Source: JAGWAJ01 sp026707615
GTDB taxonomy: Bacteria; Acidobacteriota; Vicinamibacteria; Vicinamibacterales; UBA8438
Length of the DNA stretch: 64,000 nt
Assembly (NCBI GenBank): GCA_965207595.1
Contig: CBDBMW010000012.1
Coordinates: forward strand, 124,001 to 188,000
Direction: 5' to 3'
Shown: piece by piece, positions 16,465 to 25,424 of the stretch
Numbering within the stretch: position 1 is the first letter of the stretch
Layout: each line of letters starts with the position of its first letter
Translations under genes and position numbers: made by a program
Notes under the pieces: generated by a model
Databases searched by the model: none
The model's input: only the letters and a program-made list of their open reading frames with translations
What the model was told of the DNA's origin: nothing

Positions 16465-18030
16465 CTAGATGCTCAGCGTCGCCGCCCGCCGGCGCGACAG
16501 GATCGTCTCGAACAGGGTCCGGGACACGAACACCGCCGTGAAGATGTTCGACACCAGGCCGAAGAAGAGCGTCGTGGCGAACCCCCGGATCGGCCCCGAT
16601 CCGAACTGGAACAGGAACGCGGCGGCGATGAGCGACGCGACGTGCGTGTCGATGATCGTCAGCAGCACGCGGTCGAAGCCGGCCGCGACCGCCGCCGACA
16701 CGCTCTTGGCGGAGCGCAGCTCCTCCTTGATCCGCTCGAAGATCAGCACGTTGGAGTCGACGCCGATGCCTATGGTCAGGATGAGCCCCGCGATGCCCGG
16801 CAGCGTCAGGACCGCGTCGATGTAGGCCATGCACCCCATCAGGATGATGAGGTTCATGCCGATGGCCACCACCGCGTTGATGCCGGCCAGCTTGTAGTAG
16901 CCGAGCATGAAGATCGCGACGAGGACCAGCCCGGCGAGCGACGCGGTGACCCCCGAGCGGATGGAGTCGGCGCCGAGCGTCGGGCCGACGGTGCGCTCCT
17001 CGAGGTAGGTCAGCGAGGCCGGCAGGGCGCCCGAGCGGAGCGTGATCTGCAGATCCTCCGCCTCCTGCATGGTCACGCCGGTGATCTGGCCCTGGTCGGT
17101 GATGCGGCCCTGCAGGATCGGCGCCGAGCGCACCTGCCCGTCCAGGATGATGGCCAGCGCCCGGCCGATGTTGTTCCCGCTGATGTCGCCGAACTTGCGC
17201 GCGCCCTCCTGGTTGAGCGTGAAGCTGACCGCCGGCTGGTTGAACTCGTCCAGCGACGGACGCGCGTTCCGCAGGTCGCGCCCGGTCACGGCGGCGACGC
17301 GGCGGACCAGGTAGTAGAGGGGCTCGGCGGCGCCGCCGGGGTTGAGCAGGCTGGAGACCTGCGTGACCACCTCCATCTCGGGCGGCACGACGCCGTTGCG
17401 CGTCTCGAGCAGCGACTCCCGGCTGGGGGCGGGGCCCTCCTCGACGAGCTTGAGCTCGAGGAGCGCCGTCGAGCGGATGAGCTCCTTGGCGCGGGCCACG
17501 TCGGAGACGCCGGGGAGCTGGACCAGGATCTGATCCCCGCCCACCCCGTGGGGGGCGACGATGGGCTCGGCGACGCCGAGCTCGTTGACCCGGCGCTCGA
17601 TGGTCTCGAGCGCCTGGCGGACCGCCTCCTCGCGCAGCGACTGCTCCACCGGCGCCCGCATGCGGTAGATGTAGGAGCCGCCCGGCCCCGACTCGCGGTT
17701 GTAGGAGGCCGAGAGGCGCTCGTCGGCAAGCTGGCGGAACTCGGCGTCCCGGGGTCCGGGGATGCCTTCGATGCGGATGGTCGTCGAGTCCTCGGGCAGC
17801 ACCGAGGCTGTGTCGATGCCCTGCAGCGAGAGCTGCTCGCCGAGCTGCTCGGCCGCGGTCTCGGTCTCCACCTGGAGCGCGTCCTCCGTCTGCACGCGCA
17901 TCACGAGGTGGACGCCGCCCTCGAGGTCGAGGCCGAGCCGGATGCGCTCCTCGGGCGGATAGACCGCCCACGCGGCCAGCACCCCGATCGCCAGGATGGC
18001 CAGGATCTTCCACTGCAGGTTCTTGCGCAT
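16465..18030 (-). CDS. secD: Protein translocase subunit SecD
   Basis: Partner of SecF in the RND-like Sec accessory complex. The 521-aa protein has an N-terminal helix (about 8-25), RLGLDLEGGVHLVMRV, a large periplasmic region with the P1 head (about 100-300), and five C-terminal helices with GIGVDSNVLIFERIKEE. Length and order are normal. It starts 9 bp after yajC. The gene order tgt-yajC-secD-secF is a very common bacterial arrangement. Confidence 0.96.
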   Translation of the reverse strand: MRKNLQWKILAILAIGVLAAWAVYPPEERIRLGLDLEGGVHLVMRVQTEDALQVETETAAEQLGEQLSLQGIDTASVLPEDSTTIRIEGIPGPRDAEFRQLADERLSASYNRESGPGGSYIYRMRAPVEQSLREEAVRQALETIERRVNELGVAEPIVAPHGVGGDQILVQLPGVSDVARAKELIRSTALLELKLVEEGPAPSRESLLETRNGVVPPEMEVVTQVSSLLNPGGAAEPLYYLVRRVAAVTGRDLRNARPSLDEFNQPAVSFTLNQEGARKFGDISGNNIGRALAIILDGQVRSAPILQGRITDQGQITGVTMQEAEDLQITLRSGALPASLTYLEERTVGPTLGADSIRSGVTASLAGLVLVAIFMLGYYKLAGINAVVAIGMNLIILMGCMAYIDAVLTLPGIAGLILTIGIGVDSNVLIFERIKEELRSAKSVSAAVAAGFDRVLLTIIDTHVASLIAAAFLFQFGSGPIRGFATTLFFGLVSNIFTAVFVSRTLFETILSRRRAATLSI

Positions 18031-18039
18031 GGTCCGCCC

Positions 18040-18381
18040 CTACTGGTTCGACTCCGACACGACCGGGTCCTTGCCCTGGAAGCCGCCGATCGCCGCGCGC
18101 GAGATCTCGATGCGCACCTTGTCGGCGACCTGGAGGTGCACGGACTTCTCGTTCACCTTCCTGATCGTCCCGTAGATGCCGCTGGTCGTCACCACGCGGT
18201 CGTCGACCTTCAGGCCGCCCTGGAACTCCTGCACGCGCTTCCGCTGCCGGCGCATGGGCAGGAGGATGATGAAGTAGAAGATGAGGAGGATGAGCGCGAA
18301 CGGCAGGAACTGCACCAGCAGGGGCTGCTGGCCCGCCGGTTGCGCCATCGCGAACAGGGCCGCGGTGTCGAAAGCCTGCAT
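18040..18381 (-). CDS. yajC: Sec translocase accessory subunit YajC
   Basis: A small single-pass inner-membrane protein that joins the SecDF complex. The 113-aa product has a hydrophobic segment (about 22-41) ending in ILLPMRRQRKR, the family hallmark, then a soluble domain with GIYGTIRKVNEK. The ATG overlaps the tgt stop codon by one base (TGATG), implying coupled translation; a TTG one codon earlier is the only alternative. Confidence 0.94.
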   Translation of the reverse strand: MQAFDTAALFAMAQPAGQQPLLVQFLPFALILLIFYFIILLPMRRQRKRVQEFQGGLKVDDRVVTTSGIYGTIRKVNEKSVHLQVADKVRIEISRAAIGGFQGKDPVVSESNQ

Positions 18382-19574
18382 CAATCGCCCGGGAGCTCGT
18401 GCCTCGGTCGGCGGGAGTACGTTCGGTGGAAGGCCTGCCGGAACACGTCGAACGAGCCGGAACGTATAGCTTCCCTCATCCGCTGCATGGTGTCAAGGTA
18501 GAAGTGCAGGTTATGCAGCGTGTTAAGGGTGGCCGCGGTCATCTCGCGGGCCACGTACAGGTGCCGCAGGTACGCGCGCGAGAAGTGCCGGCAGGTGTAG
18601 CAGCCGCAGTCGGGGTCGGGCGGCCGATCGTCCTCCGCGTGGACGGCGCCCTTGATGGAGAGCGGGCCGCGGCGGGTGAAGAGCTGGCCGTTGCGGGCGT
18701 TGCGGGTCGGGAGCACGCAGTCGAACAGGTCGACGCCGCGCGCCACGGCCTCCACGAGGTCGTCGGGCATGCCGACGCCCATGAGATAGCGCGGCCGGTC
18801 GGCGGGGAGCCGCTCCGCCGTGAGGCCCGTCGTCTCGTACAGGGCCGGCGGCGGCTCGCCGACGCTCAACCCGCCGATGGCGTAGCCGTCGAAGCCCAGC
18901 GCGACGGTCTCCCGCGCGCTCACCTCGCGCAGCCCCGGGTGCACGCCGCCCTGCACCACCCCGAACTGCGCCTGGCCGGGCGTCGTCATCGACTCGCCCC
19001 CGCCGGCGCGCCCCGCCCGCCAGGCGAGGAAGCGCTCCCGCGCGCGCCGCGCCCAGCGCAGCGTCCGCTCCATCGACGCGCGCGCCTCGTCCGCCGTGGC
19101 GGGGTACGGCGTGCACTCGTCGAACGCCATCATGAGGTCGGCGCCGAGCCGCACCTGGACGTCGGTGGCGCTCTCCGGCGTCAGCCGGACGGGGCGGCCG
19201 TCGAGGTGGGAACGGAACGACACCCCGTCCTCGTCGATCGACCGCCGCGCCCCGAGGCTGAACACCTGGTAGCCGCCGCTGTCGGTCGCGAGGGGTCCGC
19301 TCCACCCCATGAAGCGGTGCAGGCCCCCGCGCCGGGCGACGAGGGCGTCGCCGGGGCGCAGCAGCAGGTGATAGGTGTTGGCGAGCAGCATCTGCGCCCC
19401 GGCGTCGCGCAGATCTCGCGGCGTCACCGCCTTCACCGACCCCTGCGTGCCGACCGGCATGAACGCCGGCGTGTCGACGGCGCCGTGGGCGGTGGTGAGG
19501 ATGCCGGCGCGGGCGAGGCCGTCCGTGCGGGTGACGCGGAAGCCGAACGCGGCCGACACCGCGATATGGTACAT
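18381..19574 (-). CDS. tgt: Queuine tRNA-ribosyltransferase
   Basis: Exchanges guanine 34 of certain tRNAs for the queuosine precursor preQ1. The product of about 397 aa has VETPAF-like VDTPAFMPVGTQG near the start, the nucleophile region FDCVLPTRNARNG, and the zinc site CGCYTC with a downstream Cys/His. The start is uncertain: ATG 19574 directly abuts AGGAGGT, while ATG 19607 adds 11 residues and would overlap the divergent ddl gene. First gene of the tgt-yajC-secDF group. Confidence 0.95.
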   Translation of the reverse strand: MYHIAVSAAFGFRVTRTDGLARAGILTTAHGAVDTPAFMPVGTQGSVKAVTPRDLRDAGAQMLLANTYHLLLRPGDALVARRGGLHRFMGWSGPLATDSGGYQVFSLGARRSIDEDGVSFRSHLDGRPVRLTPESATDVQVRLGADLMMAFDECTPYPATADEARASMERTLRWARRARERFLAWRAGRAGGGESMTTPGQAQFGVVQGGVHPGLREVSARETVALGFDGYAIGGLSVGEPPPALYETTGLTAERLPADRPRYLMGVGMPDDLVEAVARGVDLFDCVLPTRNARNGQLFTRRGPLSIKGAVHAEDDRPPDPDCGCYTCRHFSRAYLRHLYVAREMTAATLNTLHNLHFYLDTMQRMREAIRSGSFDVFRQAFHRTYSRRPRHELPGD

Positions 19575-19581
19575 ACCTCCT

Positions 19582-20865
19582 GTGCAGCGCCTGCGCGTCG
19601 GCGTCATCTTCGGCGGCCGCTCGAGCGAGCACGAGGTCTCGGTCGCATCCGCCGCCGCCGTCCTCGCCCACCTCGATCCGGCGCGCTACGAACCGGTCCC
19701 CATCCACATCGACCGCGGCGGCGGCTGGTCGCTGCCGGAGCGCCCGCCGCTGGAATCGTCCGCGCGCGCGGTGATCGAGGGGGCGCGCCGGCCCGGGGCG
19801 GGCGCCGCCCCCGGGGCCGGCCCCGGCCCGGATGAAGCGCCCGTCGAGGCGCACCTGGTCGCCCATCCCCGCCGCGACACGATCGTCACCATCCGCCGCG
19901 AGCGCGCCGGCCGGGGCGGGGGGTCGGGGGCCCCGGCCGGAGCCGGCGCGGACGCGGGCGGTGCGGGCGGCGGGGGTGGAGCCGGCGCGGACGCGGGCGG
20001 TGCGGGCGGCGACGGCGCGCACCCGGCCACCGTCGCCGGGCTGGCCCTCGACGTCGTCTTCCCGGTGGTCCACGGGCCGTACGGCGAGGACGGGACGCTG
20101 CAGGGGCTGCTCGAGCTCGCCAACGTCCCCTACGTCGGGGCGGGCGTCCTCGGCTCGGCGGTCGCGATGGACAAGGCGGTGGCGAAGACCCTGATCGCCG
20201 CGCGCGGGCTGCCGCAGGTCGACCACTGCGTGGTCGCGGGGCCCGACTGGGACGCGGACCCGGAGCGGGTGGCCGCGCGGGTCGAAGCGGCGCTCCCCTA
20301 CCCGGTGTTCGTCAAGCCGTGCAACCTCGGGTCGAGCATCGGGGTGTCGAGGGCGGCAGACCGCGGGGAGCTGCGCCGGGCGCTGGCTCGCGCGCGCGAG
20401 TTCGACCGCAAGCTGCTCGTGGAGGGGGCGGTGGCCGATGCGCGCGAGATCGAGTGCGCCGTCCTCGGGAACGACGCGCCGGAGGTCTCGGTGCCGGGCG
20501 AGATCGTCCCCGCCGGCGACTTCTACGACTACGACGCCAAGTACCTGGACGACGACGCGGAGCTGATCATCCCCGCCCCGCTTCCCGCGGCGCGGGCCGA
20601 CGCGGTGCGCGAGATGGCGGCGGAGGCGTTCCGGGCCGTGGAGGGCGCCGGCATGGCGCGCGTCGACTTCCTGCTCGCCGCCGCCGACGACCGCATCTAC
20701 GTGAACGAGGTGAACACCATCCCGGGGTTCACCACGATCAGCATGTACGCGAAGCTGTGGGAGGCGTCGGGCCTCCCCTACGCCGCCATGCTCGACCGCC
20801 TGATCGAGCTGGCGCTCGCCCGCCACGCCGCGAAGCAGCGGCTGCGCACGAGCATGACGGACTGA
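19582..20865 (+). CDS. ddl: D-alanine--D-alanine ligase with a Gly/Ala-rich insertion
   Basis: ATP-grasp enzyme that makes D-Ala-D-Ala for peptidoglycan. The 427-aa product is longer than the usual 300-370. The N-terminal domain (VGVIFGGRSSEHEVS at 5-19) is interrupted at about 100-150 by a low-complexity insert containing two 13-aa units, GAGADAGGAGGGG and GAGADAGGAGGDG, before FPVVHGPYGEDGTLQG resumes. The ATP-grasp part has KPCNLGSSIGVS and the metal-binding EVNTIPGFT. GTG 19582 is the start; no SD is visible and the divergent tgt start is 7 bp away. Confidence 0.93.
   Translation: MQRLRVGVIFGGRSSEHEVSVASAAAVLAHLDPARYEPVPIHIDRGGGWSLPERPPLESSARAVIEGARRPGAGAAPGAGPGPDEAPVEAHLVAHPRRDTIVTIRRERAGRGGGSGAPAGAGADAGGAGGGGGAGADAGGAGGDGAHPATVAGLALDVVFPVVHGPYGEDGTLQGLLELANVPYVGAGVLGSAVAMDKAVAKTLIAARGLPQVDHCVVAGPDWDADPERVAARVEAALPYPVFVKPCNLGSSIGVSRAADRGELRRALARAREFDRKLLVEGAVADAREIECAVLGNDAPEVSVPGEIVPAGDFYDYDAKYLDDDAELIIPAPLPAARADAVREMAAEAFRAVEGAGMARVDFLLAAADDRIYVNEVNTIPGFTTISMYAKLWEASGLPYAAMLDRLIELALARHAAKQRLRTSMTD
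19939..20011 (+). repeat. 39-bp in-frame direct repeat inside ddl
   Basis: Two copies starting with GGAGCCGGCGCGG at 19939 and 19978. Because 39 is a multiple of three, the reading frame is kept and the copies encode a 13-aa Gly/Ala-rich unit. They lie in a loop between conserved motifs. Confidence 0.85.
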
Positions 20866-20874
20866 GCATGCCCG

Positions 20875-23151
20875 TCAGACGCCGCCGGTCGGGCGCTCGC
20901 CCGGCGGCCGGCGGCCGTCCCAGACCAGGATGCGGCGGATGCGGTCGCCCGGCAGCAGCGCGTCGACCACCTCCATGCCGGCCACCACGCGGCCGAACGC
21001 GGTGTAGCGGCCGTCGAGGTGCGGCTGCGGCGAGTGGGTGATGAAGAACTGGCTCCCGCCCGTGTCGCGCCAGTCGAGGGCCATGCCCACCGTGCCGCGC
21101 AGGTAGGGCAACGCGTTCAGCTCGTCGCGCAGCGTGTAGCCGGGCCCCCCCTCGTTGTCGTGCCGGGGGTCGCCGCCCTGGACGACGTAGTTGGGCACGA
21201 CGCGCTGGAACGAGAGCTCGTCGAAGAAGCCCCGGCGGGCGAGGCGCATGAAGTTGTCGGCGGTGAGCGGGGCGTCGAGGACGGCCAGCTCGATCTCGAT
21301 GGTGCCGCGGTCGGTCTCGACGTAGACGCGCGGCGACACGGACGGCGCAACGAGATCGGGCGCGGCGTAGTCGGTGTCGGTGCCGGCGCGCGGCGCGGGC
21401 CGGATCGCCTGCGCAGGGTCCCGGTCGCCGGGGGCGAGGTCCGCGAGCAGCTCCGCGGCCACGACACGGACCGCCCAGTCGGGATCGTCGAGCGCCGCCT
21501 CGAGCGTCCCGCGGGCCGCGGGGAGGCCGTAGCCCGCGAGCGCCCGGAGAGCGGCCGCGCGGGCGAGGTAGGAGGCGTCCCCCAGCCCGGCGCGATAGGC
21601 CTCGGCGAGCGCTTCGGCGCCGGCCGGCGGCCGGAGCTCGCCCCGCAACTCGCCCCGGAGCTCACCGACGACGCGCGCCGCCGTCGCCCTCACCACGACG
21701 TCGGAAGCCGCGAGGTGCGCGGTCAGCGCGGCCTCGACGCCGGGCGCGCCGACCGCGGCCAGCGCCTCCAGGACGCTGGGCACGACGCGCTCGTCCGCGT
21801 CGTCGAGCATCGCGGCCAGACGGCCGGCCGCCGCTTCGGGATCGACGTCCCGCATGGCTCCGGCCACGGCCCGCCGCACGCGCCAGTCCGCATCCGCCCC
21901 CAGCCCCGACAGCATGCGCAGGAAGGTCTCGGGATCGGCGGCGGCGAGGGCGCGCAGCGAGGCGGCCCGGAGCGGCGCCCAGGAATGCGTCATGAGCTCC
22001 GTGAACACGGGGATCGACGCCTCGCTGCGGTGGCGCGCCAGGGCCTCGACCGCCTCCAGCCGGAGCATGCGGTCGAGGTCGCGGATGCGCACGAAGCGGT
22101 CGAGCTCGGCCGCCGCGGCCGGGTCGTCGATCGCCCCGAGGGCGCGGACGGCGCTGACGACGACGCGATCGTCGCGGCGGTCGCGATCGAGGAGCGCCGC
22201 GAGCGTCCCGACGGCACGCGGATCGCCGAGCGCCCCGAGCCCCCGCGCCGCGAAGGCGACGCCGATGGAGCCGCGAATGGTGGCCAGCGTGGTGAGGGCG
22301 TCGAAGGCGCGGGGGTCCGCGACCTGCCGCAGCGCGTAGGCCACGGGCCACCACCAGAGGATCGGCTGGCCGTCCTCGAAGAGGATCGCCTGCGCCAGCG
22401 GCTCGTACTCGCCGAGGCGGGCCAGGGCATAGACCCCGAGCCGGAACGCCTCGACCTCGTCGTTCAGGGGATACGAGACGTCCTCCGGATCGACGTCGAA
22501 GGCGGCGGAGCGGTGCCGCTCGACGAGCGCGCCGATGGCGCCGGCCGCGGACGCGTCCCCGAGGCGGCCGAGCGCTTCCGCCGCGCGCCCCCGCACCCGG
22601 GGCGAGGGATCCTCGAGGGCGAGCCGGAGCGGAGCCGCGGCCGCGAGGTCGCCGATGAGCCCCAGGGCGAACGCCGCCATGAGCCGCACCTCGGGTTCGG
22701 GCTCGGTCGCCTCGAGCCGGCGCGCGAGCGGCCCCACCGCAGCGGGGAGCCCGACCCGGCCGAGGGCGAGGGCGGCGCGGCGCCGAATGCGGGAGCTCGG
22801 ATCGTCGAGGTAGGCGATGAGCTGCGGTCGCGGGGGCGCGGACGGGGACGCGGACGCTCCGGCCGCCGCGGCCGGGGGGGCGGCGCCGCTGGGGCCGGCC
22901 TCGCCGGCGCGGTCGGGGCCGGGCCCGCGGGCGCCCGCGTCGCCGAGGATGCGCCGGTCCTCGAGGCGCAGGATGGTCGCCAGCTTCTGGTCCGTCGTCG
23001 GAGGAATCGGCCGCGGGGGCGCCGTCGACCGCGCGGCGCAGGCGCCCGCGGCGCAGAGTGCGCCCAGGAGGAACAGGCCGGCGAGCGAGCGGGACGCGAG
23101 CGACGCCAAGGGAATGCCGGTGGAATGGCGGCGGGAATCGGCCGTGACCAT
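20875..23151 (-). CDS. HEAT-repeat lipoprotein fused to a cyclophilin domain
   Basis: An exported protein of 758 aa. The signal segment (about 20-39) ends in the lipobox-like AAGAC. A Gly/Ala/Pro linker leads into a long array of HEAT-type helical repeats (about 100-600; recurring units such as RRRAALALGRVG and RGRAAEALGRLG). The C-terminal part (about 608-745) is a cyclophilin peptidyl-prolyl isomerase: RGTIEIELAV, FHRV-like SFQRVVPNYVVQGGD, and GSQFFIT. The isomerase probably assists folding of envelope proteins, with the repeats binding clients; this is inferred. It converges on ddl with a 9-bp gap. Confidence 0.87.
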   Translation of the reverse strand: MVTADSRRHSTGIPLASLASRSLAGLFLLGALCAAGACAARSTAPPRPIPPTTDQKLATILRLEDRRILGDAGARGPGPDRAGEAGPSGAAPPAAAAGASASPSAPPRPQLIAYLDDPSSRIRRRAALALGRVGLPAAVGPLARRLEATEPEPEVRLMAAFALGLIGDLAAAAPLRLALEDPSPRVRGRAAEALGRLGDASAAGAIGALVERHRSAAFDVDPEDVSYPLNDEVEAFRLGVYALARLGEYEPLAQAILFEDGQPILWWWPVAYALRQVADPRAFDALTTLATIRGSIGVAFAARGLGALGDPRAVGTLAALLDRDRRDDRVVVSAVRALGAIDDPAAAAELDRFVRIRDLDRMLRLEAVEALARHRSEASIPVFTELMTHSWAPLRAASLRALAAADPETFLRMLSGLGADADWRVRRAVAGAMRDVDPEAAAGRLAAMLDDADERVVPSVLEALAAVGAPGVEAALTAHLAASDVVVRATAARVVGELRGELRGELRPPAGAEALAEAYRAGLGDASYLARAAALRALAGYGLPAARGTLEAALDDPDWAVRVVAAELLADLAPGDRDPAQAIRPAPRAGTDTDYAAPDLVAPSVSPRVYVETDRGTIEIELAVLDAPLTADNFMRLARRGFFDELSFQRVVPNYVVQGGDPRHDNEGGPGYTLRDELNALPYLRGTVGMALDWRDTGGSQFFITHSPQPHLDGRYTAFGRVVAGMEVVDALLPGDRIRRILVWDGRRPPGERPTGGV

Positions 23152-23186
23152 CGCCGGGCGCCATCATAGCATTAGGCCGACGCCGC

Positions 23187-24533
23187 GTGACCACCAGCCC
23201 CCGCTCCCCTGCCGATCCGCTCGCCTGGCTCTTCGCTCTCGAGCAGCACGGCATCAAGCTGGGCCTCGCCAACATCCGCGCCCTGGCCGCCGCCCTCGAC
23301 CATCCGGAGCGCGCGTTCGCGCCCATCCTGGTCGCCGGGACGAACGGCAAGGGCTCGGTGGCCGCGATGATCGAGCGCGGGCTGCGGGCGGCGGGCTACC
23401 GCACGGGGCTCTACACCTCGCCCCACCTGGTGCGCCTGGCCGAGCGCGTCGCCGTCGCGGGGCGCCCGGTGAGCGAGTCCAGCCTCGAGGCGGGGGCCGA
23501 CGGGCTCCGAGCGCTCGTGGACCGGCTGCGCGCGGCCGGCCGCCTCGAGGCGCCGCCGACCTTCTTCGAGGCGACCACGGCGATGGCGCTGGCCCGCTTC
23601 CGCGCCGCGGAGGTCCAGGTGGCCGTCCTCGAGGTCGGGATGGGCGGCCGCTTCGATGCCACGAACGTCGCCCGCCCGGTGGCGGTGGCCATCCCCTCCA
23701 TCGATCTGGACCACGAGCGCTTCCTCGGCTCGACCCTCGAGGAGATCGCGTTCGAGAAGGCGGGGGTGATCGACCCGGGCGCCGTGGTGGTGAGCGGCGA
23801 GCGGAAGCCGGCCGCGCGCGAGGTGCTGCGGCGCATCGCCCGCGAGCGCGCCGCGCGGTTCGTGGACGCCGGCGCCGGGGCCGACCTGCGCGCCCGGCTC
23901 CGGGAGGGGCGGTCGGAGGTGGAGCGGCTCGGGACGCCGCGCGGCCGCTACGGTCCGCTGACGCTCGGGCTCCGGGGCCGCCACCAGCTCCGCAACGCCG
24001 TCGTGGCGGTGCGCGTCCTGGAGGAGCTCGGCGCGGCCGGCCTGGCCGTCCCGGCCGCCGCGATAGAGCGCGCGCTCACGGACGTGCGCTGGCCGGGCCG
24101 CCTCGACCTGCGGGAGCGGGACCCCGAGCACCGCGTGCTGCTCGACGCCGCCCACAACGTCGCGGCGGCCGCCGCGTTCGGCGAGTACGTCCGCGAGATC
24201 GCGCCCGGGGGCCTGCCTCTCGTGTTCGGCGCGCTGCGCGACAAGGATGCGGCGGGCATGGTGCGGGCGATCGGCCCGGCCGCCAGCCGCTTCGTCTGCA
24301 CGCCGGCCGGCACGCCCCGGGAGCGGACGGCGGCGGAGCTGGCGGAGGTGGTGCGCCGGGAACGCCCCGGGGTCCCGGTCGACGTGGCGCGGAGCCCGCT
24401 CGAGGCACTGGCCGAGGCCTGGCGGCACGGCCCGCTGGTTGGCGCCGCGGGGTCGATCTACCTGGTCGGCTCGCTCATCGAGGGCCTGGAGCCGGTGCGC
24501 CCCGGACCACCGCTACCGGACACCGCCGCCTGA
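23187..24533 (+). CDS. folC: Dihydrofolate synthase / folylpolyglutamate synthase
   Basis: Adds glutamate to dihydropteroate and then to folates, using ATP. The 448-aa product is of normal length. It carries the P-loop AGTNGKGSVAAM (about 50-61), the folate-site stretch TSPHLVRLAERV, EVGMGGRFDATN, and LDAAHNVAAA in the C-terminal ligase domain. The start is GTG at 23187 and no SD is visible. The gene diverges from the HEAT-cyclophilin gene with a 35-bp gap. Confidence 0.94.
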   Translation: MTTSPRSPADPLAWLFALEQHGIKLGLANIRALAAALDHPERAFAPILVAGTNGKGSVAAMIERGLRAAGYRTGLYTSPHLVRLAERVAVAGRPVSESSLEAGADGLRALVDRLRAAGRLEAPPTFFEATTAMALARFRAAEVQVAVLEVGMGGRFDATNVARPVAVAIPSIDLDHERFLGSTLEEIAFEKAGVIDPGAVVVSGERKPAAREVLRRIARERAARFVDAGAGADLRARLREGRSEVERLGTPRGRYGPLTLGLRGRHQLRNAVVAVRVLEELGAAGLAVPAAAIERALTDVRWPGRLDLRERDPEHRVLLDAAHNVAAAAAFGEYVREIAPGGLPLVFGALRDKDAAGMVRAIGPAASRFVCTPAGTPRERTAAELAEVVRRERPGVPVDVARSPLEALAEAWRHGPLVGAAGSIYLVGSLIEGLEPVRPGPPLPDTAA

Positions 24534-24656
24534 CCACGAATGGGGTGGGCGCGAGGACGGGAGCGCCGGCAGAGCCCGCCGCGAATCCCCGCCCCTCCGT
24601 ACTCGGCGCCCTGCACGTCGCGCGCGGGAGCCCGCATCAGGAGTCCTCGGGTCACC

Positions 24657-24724
24657 GTTGCACAGTAAAATAAATCCCACTCTCAATTTTCTGTTGCACA
24701 GTCCGATTCTGAATCGTATATATT
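24657..24724 (+). promoter_or_regulatory. Promoter with duplicated GTTGCACAGT element
   Basis: An AT-rich island in GC-rich DNA. GTTGCACAGT occurs twice, at 24657-24666 and 24693-24702, 36 bp apart. The second copy contains TTGCAC, which serves as a -35 for TATATA (24717, 16-bp spacing) or TATATT (24719, 18-bp spacing). The duplicated element could be an operator, perhaps for the HTH protein encoded just downstream. Confidence 0.65.
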
Positions 24725-24740
24725 GATTCCAGGATCGATC

Positions 24741-25097
24741 ATGGATATCGCGAACCTGAGATGTGCGAGCTGCGGGCGGCCGATGCAGATCAGCCGCATG
24801 GGGTGCCGCCGCTGCGGCGTGGCCCTGGAGGCGGCCTTCGAGGTTCCGCCGCTGGCGCGGCTGCCGGTCAAGGACCAGCTCTTCGTCGTGGCGTTCGTCC
24901 GCCACCACGGCTCCATCAAGAAGATGGAGCGGTTGCTCGGCGTCAGCTACCCCACCGTCAAGAACCGACTGCGGGCCATCGGTGCCGCCCTGGACCGGAG
25001 CTTCGACGCCCCGTCGCCGAACGCGGCGGTGCTCGACCGGCTCGCGGCCGGCGAGATCACCGTGGACCAGGCGCTCGAGAGGATTGAAGAAGGATGA
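24741..25097 (+). CDS. DUF2089-family zinc-ribbon/HTH protein
   Basis: A likely transcription factor of 118 aa. The N-terminal zinc ribbon has C8, C11, C22 and C25; a helix-turn-helix follows at about 45-75 (GSIKKMERLLGVSYPTVKNRL); the last 30 residues end in a short acidic helix resembling the SHOCT-like motif in the third gene of the cassette (LAAGEITVDQALERIEE). ATG 24741 is chosen; an upstream TTG would extend into the promoter. It overlaps the next gene by 4 bp (ATGA). Confidence 0.85.
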   Translation: MDIANLRCASCGRPMQISRMGCRRCGVALEAAFEVPPLARLPVKDQLFVVAFVRHHGSIKKMERLLGVSYPTVKNRLRAIGAALDRSFDAPSPNAAVLDRLAAGEITVDQALERIEEG

Positions 25098-25357
25098 TGC
25101 CCGTCCTCGGCGTCGTCGGGGTCGGCGGCCGGCGGTGGACCGTGCCGCTGCCGCTCCCCCTCGTCCTCCTGTGGCCGCTCGTCCTGGTGCCGTTGGGCGC
25201 GGCGGCGGGGCTCGAGCGACTGCTCCGGCCGAGCGCCGCCGGCCCGCGGCGGTCCACGGTGGCCGGCGCGGTGCTCGCGATGCTGTGGCAACTGTCCGGC
25301 CTGCGGATCGACGTCTGCACCGCACGCGGAGTCCGCGTGCTTCTGTGGCTCCTGTAG
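25094..25357 (+). CDS. Small membrane protein of the DUF2089 cassette
   Basis: An 87-aa product with two hydrophobic segments (about 17-40 and 56-70), otherwise unrecognised. The ATG overlaps the stop codon of the DUF2089 gene (ATGA), and a second ATG follows immediately; translation is probably coupled. Its position between a DNA-binding protein and a SHOCT-like protein suggests a membrane sensor or partner, which is inference only. Confidence 0.7.
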   Translation: MMPVLGVVGVGGRRWTVPLPLPLVLLWPLVLVPLGAAAGLERLLRPSAAGPRRSTVAGAVLAMLWQLSGLRIDVCTARGVRVLLWLL

Positions 25358-25424
25358 AGCGCCCGACCGGCGCGGGCCGAGAAACGCTCGCGGGAGACGA
25401 ATGCGTGACAAGAGGAGGAACGTC

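Noticed and set aside
15256..18501. 1081-codon plus-strand frame opposite secF, secD and yajC
   Set aside because: Antisense shadow of GC-rich genes; no domain, SD or promoter, and it would cover three certain genes.
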